A DNA stretch of 64,000 nucleotides from Zygaena filipendulae. Lineage: Eukaryota > Arthropoda > Insecta > Lepidoptera > Zygaenidae. The stretch spans positions 6,416,001 through 6,480,000 of the forward strand of contig OU015666.1 of assembly GCA_907165275.2 (NCBI GenBank). Reading direction: 5' to 3'. Below the pieces are notes generated by a model. It had not been told where the DNA came from. It worked only from the letters and a program-made list of their open reading frames with translations, and ran no database searches. Within the stretch, counting starts at the first letter, position 1, and each line of letters starts with the position of its first letter. Position numbers and translations under genes: made by a program. Of this stretch, positions 60,198-64,000 are shown in pieces.

Positions 60198-60566
60198 AGA
60201 ACACATTCTGTTTAGCGAAATGAGACGTTATGGACATAGCAATAAGAATTATGAAAGTGAAAATCACATTATTGACCAGCGGGTTATAATGAAATTCAAT
60301 AGAACATTATAACCCGGCTAAAGCCAAGAGATATAATGTCTTGCTTTCGGTAAGGTTTACATGACATATAATTCGGCATTGTCGAGCATGTGGTGTGAAA
60401 ATTACATTGTGTTGAGTGAAAAGTTGTTAATTTGGAAACGGTCACTTCAATTTTATTTATATGTATAGATTTCAACTCTTTAGGCCTGTACTCTGCTCAA
60501 ACTGGATATTCTCTGAAATCGTAGTTTGTCCTCTTCTTAATTCTAGCGCATTAATAGCGAGGCAGA

Positions 60567-60926
60567 CTATATCCTGAGAGACTCTTGAGTAACGTTTATG
60601 AGAGCGGCGGTATGTAGGTAGGTAGTAATAATTACGTCTTGCCAATGATATTTATTATAAGTACTAATATCATTGGGTCTTGTACTGTAATCGAGGCTCA
60701 CCATTCGGCATCCACTAGATAGTAATGCGTGAGAGCGCAGCGGTGCAATTGCAACATGTTTAGGTCCACCCTTATGTTGCGGAAGATTACTACCGTGTTC
60801 CCGCGACCCCGTCACCTCGGCGACTGAAAAAAGCACTATGGGATTAAAGCCGGAGCCCGACGTAACCAACGCGCTGCCCGGCCCTGCGATGCGGTGGTAC
60901 GCGATGTCCTGAAGCGTTTTCCCCAT
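60567..60926 (-). other. 119-codon open frame of unknown origin
   Basis: A GC-richer minus-strand block with products such as GKTLQDIAYHRIAGPGSALV. It sits in a repeat-rich zone with no splice sites or polyA signal noted. Other frames are also partly open, so this is probably repeat-derived sequence. Confidence 0.15.
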
Positions 60927-61049
60927 GTAAAAAATAAGGTACCCACCCTTATAACCCTTATTGCCCGCTCCACATTCACTCGAGAATCTTGCGAGAACGC
61001 GAGAAAACCACGAGAAACGGCGGAGAAAATCGGCTCCACATTCACGTTC

Positions 61050-61866
61050 TCGTCCTCGCTACGCTCGGGCGCCAAACCCCGTCTCGGGACTAAATAAGTC
61101 TTTCTCCCGAGGATAACACTGTGCTTTTCATTACGAATGCAAGGAAAGTCACAATAAAAGTAGGAATTAGCTAAAGAAAAAAATGAGTGAATTTTATTTT
61201 ACATTAATCAACCATTAGGTGTGCTACTGGCCAGTAAGTATGCCCCCTATGACATAAAAAAAATCTTGAGTTTCTGCAGTATCCAGCTGTCAGTTGAAAG
61301 CGATTCTCCCTAGGGCTGAAAAGGGTTACTTTCAACCCGCTTTTCAGGCAACTTCAGACCTGAGAAGCGGCTTGAAAGTAACACTTTTCAGCCCTAGGGA
61401 GAATCGCTTTCAACTGACAACTGTCAAATTATTAAAAAAAAACTAGGTCTATTTTCACATTTCTATTGAACCATGTTTCAACTTTCTATACAGCCAGCGC
61501 GATGTAAAATTGAAATAACGTAAAGTTTAAGTAGGTATTAATTAAAATAAAATTCACTCACTTTTTCTTAAGCTCATTCCTATTTATATATAAAGAAAAT
61601 ATTTTTTTTAGGTCGCCACAATGTAAATAAAAAATACTGGCTGAATAGCTAGCCGGCCAAAGAAAAAGAAATAGGTGGGAAAGTGTCAAGCGACTATCCG
61701 ATCTTCACTCATTTTTTCTTTAGCTAATTCCTATTTTTATTTTGACTTTCCTTGCATTCGTAATGAAAAGCAGTGTTACCCTCGGGAGAAAGACTTATTT
61801 AGTCCCGAGACGGGGTTTGGCGCCCGAGCGTAGCGACTTTCACCCCTAGGATAACAATGTACTATT
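61050..61866. mobile_element. Long foldback element, copy 2, left end truncated
   Basis: Shares ctcgctacgctcgggcgcca, ttcattacgaatgcaagg, tggctgaatagctagccggc and the right terminus ccctaggataacaatgtact with copy 1. Its centre holds a second palindrome (gaaagcgattctccctaggg and inverse, 61297-61424) and a SINE tail. Confidence 0.8.
61210..61263 (+). mobile_element. SINE/LINE 3' tail inside a foldback element
   Basis: Reads accattaggtgtgctactgg then gccccctatgacataaaaaa, the same end as the SINE at 49291-49643. Confidence 0.6.
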
Positions 61867-61924
61867 AAATCTATTAATATTGAAAATACTTTTACTTATA
61901 TTAAGCTACGGTAGGTAGTCCTGT

Positions 61925-62060
61925 GGGGCTAAGATGCGCAACACGATAAAATTATATCGAGCCATTTTATCGATTCTCGTCGACAAAACCATACAATATG
62001 TCGACGAGAATCGATAAAATGGCTCGATAAAATTTTATCGTGTTGCGCATCTTAGCCCCC
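61925..62060. repeat. Near-perfect palindrome, about 60-bp arms
   Basis: ggggctaagatgcgcaacac at the left and gtgttgcgcatcttagcccc at the right, with arms running to gtcgac around a 16-base loop and about one mismatch. Confidence 0.9.
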
Positions 62061-62797
62061 CTGAGTGACATAGGGTACTTTTTATCCCGAAATTGCCTAA
62101 TCTATCTATCTAATAAACGTAATAAACACGGTTTAACTGCAAATATTTAGATGGCTAAAAGTATACGTTATAAGAAACAGGATAATCAAAAAAATATAAG
62201 TTCGGTAGTTTTCAGAATATGAGAAAAATTAATTCATTGATAACAAGTACACAATACACGTAGCTCATTAATACGTACCTACAAGGCACGCGCCACGCAC
62301 ACAGCGAGCGATGCATCAGGTCAGCTCGATCGATCATTCGGTCGAATCGGTCATTGATTTCGATTTGTGTGTAAAACGATTGAGAGGCGAGCGCCTTCAC
62401 AGGTTGTTTTCTCTTTGATTGATTTATTTTGTATGAAAAAAATAAAGTTTTTTTTTTTTATTTTTGTCAATAAAAGATTATTTATCTTTGTAAATCAAAG
62501 TTTTTTTTTTTATTTTTATCAATCAAACAAAAAGAAGGTTCAAAGAATGTTTTCTTTTTGATTGTTTTTTTATTTGAGAAAAAAAAAATTTTTACTTTAT
62601 GAACATGTTTGTAACGGCGGTGCACGGTGTACACTTTCAACCCTGTAAATATTTGCAGCAAATTGTATATAATTATAACCAGCACCACACCTTATATATA
62701 AAAATGAATCCCTATTTATTTCACTTGGTCACGGCATCACGCGTGAATCTCGCTAATTCTTTTTTTGTTGTGTTTGGAGAAGGTTCTTATGTTTGTA

Positions 62798-62858
62798 AGT
62801 TTGTAGTTTCTGCGCAAAATCCGAAAGTCATGCGGGTGAAACCGCGTGTGACATAGCT
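62798..62858 (+). mobile_element. Helitron-like 3' fragment
   Basis: Tail only: gcgcaaaatccgaaagtcat then gcgggtgaaaccgcgtgtga and catagcta. Confidence 0.45.
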
Positions 62859-64000
62859 ATAGTGTTTCTATAAAATTTGTGAGGGAAACTGGGGAAACTA
62901 CTCTACTGACAGGCCTATTTGAACGCACTTGGGAATTCATTTCTATTTACAATAGAGCTTTACGTAGATAATTCACGTAAAAGTCTCTTTTCTTTAATAT
63001 ATTTTATGACTCATATTGTTCAAAATAATAAGAAAAACAATCTTCCAAAAAAAGCTGAAGAAATAAAACACAATTCTGAAATATTTAATTAAAACTATAT
63101 TTTTTAGTAGGTCCCACTACTATTTAAGATAGCTATACATTTTTTCTATTCTTACATCTATAAAATAACTAAATAGGCTATTCCGATTTAATTTTGGCAT
63201 TTAAGCGTAAAAGATTGCCGTCCCATTCTCAGATGATCTTGCGTTATGCATTATTTTGGTCCATAGTTAAATTGATTAAAAAAAGGTATTTCACTATTTT
63301 TAAAAATTACTCAATTTTTTTCTAAACAGAGCAAAATATACCCCAATAATAATGATGACGTGTTTTTCTACGATTGCTCTAATTCGAATTTTTAATTGAT
63401 TTTGAAAATAAAATGTGTGCGTGATTTTAATTGGGCCACTAACAGTCAAAAAAAGAAATTAATCACATTTTAGTTGTTTTCATTTAGAAAGTTCGCGCTA
63501 TTATGTATGTATAGTATATGTATGTATATCTACCTAATATGTAACACTACGTAACAAAGCCTTTTAACTTTTATACCAATCTAGATAATTATAAGGTAAG
63601 TAGGTAAGTAATCGACTAATAGATAAAATTTTGTTATTAATAATATTATTATTTATCCTGAAGATACGGATTTATTTAGAGGTACAGAAATTTAAAATGT
63701 ATTAAAATTAATCATCTTCCCAACAAAACCAGTAAATACCATACACTAAGGTTTAAAAAAAATCATGTGTAGGTAGGTACCTAGGTATAATTAATTTTTA
63801 AAGTTCATACCTCTAAAACGAAAGTCCGTTATAAATACATATTCTCTTTTCTTTGATCTACAATTTAAATATCCCACCAAATTTAATCCAGACTTAAATT
63901 TTTATCGTGGCGCAAATTGAATTTGCATTCGGTCTACGACGATTTTTATGTAGTTTGAAGCTCTTCGAGAAAATATCTAATGACATTATTTTCTATCATA

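Larger units (their letters stand above)
56701..64000. other. Gene-free, repeat-rich right flank
   Basis: No splice-consistent coding exon recognised. Contains the hairpin at 57622, four foldback or MITE elements between 59360 and 60324, foldback copy 2, the palindrome at 61925, and T-rich tandem sequence at 62430-62590. A GC-richer stretch at 62270-62400 could be the start of a gene beyond the window, but nothing supports this directly. 57720-59300 and 62870-64000 are plain AT-rich sequence. Confidence 0.5.

Overview
The window looks like nuclear DNA of a moth or butterfly (Lepidoptera). It is AT-rich and littered with TACCTACC/AGGTAGGT runs. It carries more than twenty copies of a small Helitron-like repeat ending in a GC-rich hairpin plus CTAG, tRNA-derived SINEs, LINE tails and many foldback (MITE-like) elements. 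Protein genes have short exons with GT-AG introns, so most coding exons are too small to show as long open frames. No bacterial genes, CRISPR array, rRNA or intact tRNA gene was seen.

Layout. (1) 1-31.3 kb: a minus-strand gene read by joining six small exons whose splice phases all match (31316 down to 5934). It encodes a secreted ADAMTS-like protein: signal peptide, one thrombospondin type-1 repeat, then the cysteine-rich module. The 3' exons lie beyond the left edge. Intron 1 is about 20.3 kb and full of repeats; a GC-rich candidate exon of unknown origin lies inside it on the plus strand (21449-21568). (2) 34.9-36.9 kb: a proposed two-exon plus-strand gene for an 80-residue protein with a basic, mitochondrial-type N terminus; its first coding exon is only the ATG. 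(3) 39.5-43.8 kb: a three-exon plus-strand gene for a six-helix cytochrome b561 family protein with all four haem-ligand histidines. (4) 48.3-50.8 kb: a six-exon plus-strand gene for 20S proteasome subunit alpha-4 (PSMA4), again with an ATG-only first coding exon. (5) 54.4-56.7 kb: a six-exon plus-strand gene for the ER SNARE USE1. (6) 56.7-64 kb: no gene recognised; a dense cluster of foldback elements.

The genes do not form one pathway: an extracellular-matrix protein, a membrane redox protein, a proteasome core subunit and a Golgi-to-ER traffic SNARE. PSMA4 and USE1 are adjacent, same-strand housekeeping genes 3.6 kb apart. The space between them holds a repeat island with a mixed-orientation array of a CCGGAAT-containing motif just upstream of USE1.

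The most notable results are the ADAMTS-like gene recovered by splice-phase walking, the proposed 80-residue gene, the orphan GC-rich exon, the CCGGAAT array, and several nested or palindromic transposons (MITE inside MITE, a foldback inside a LINE remnant, an inverted repeat with about 172-bp arms).
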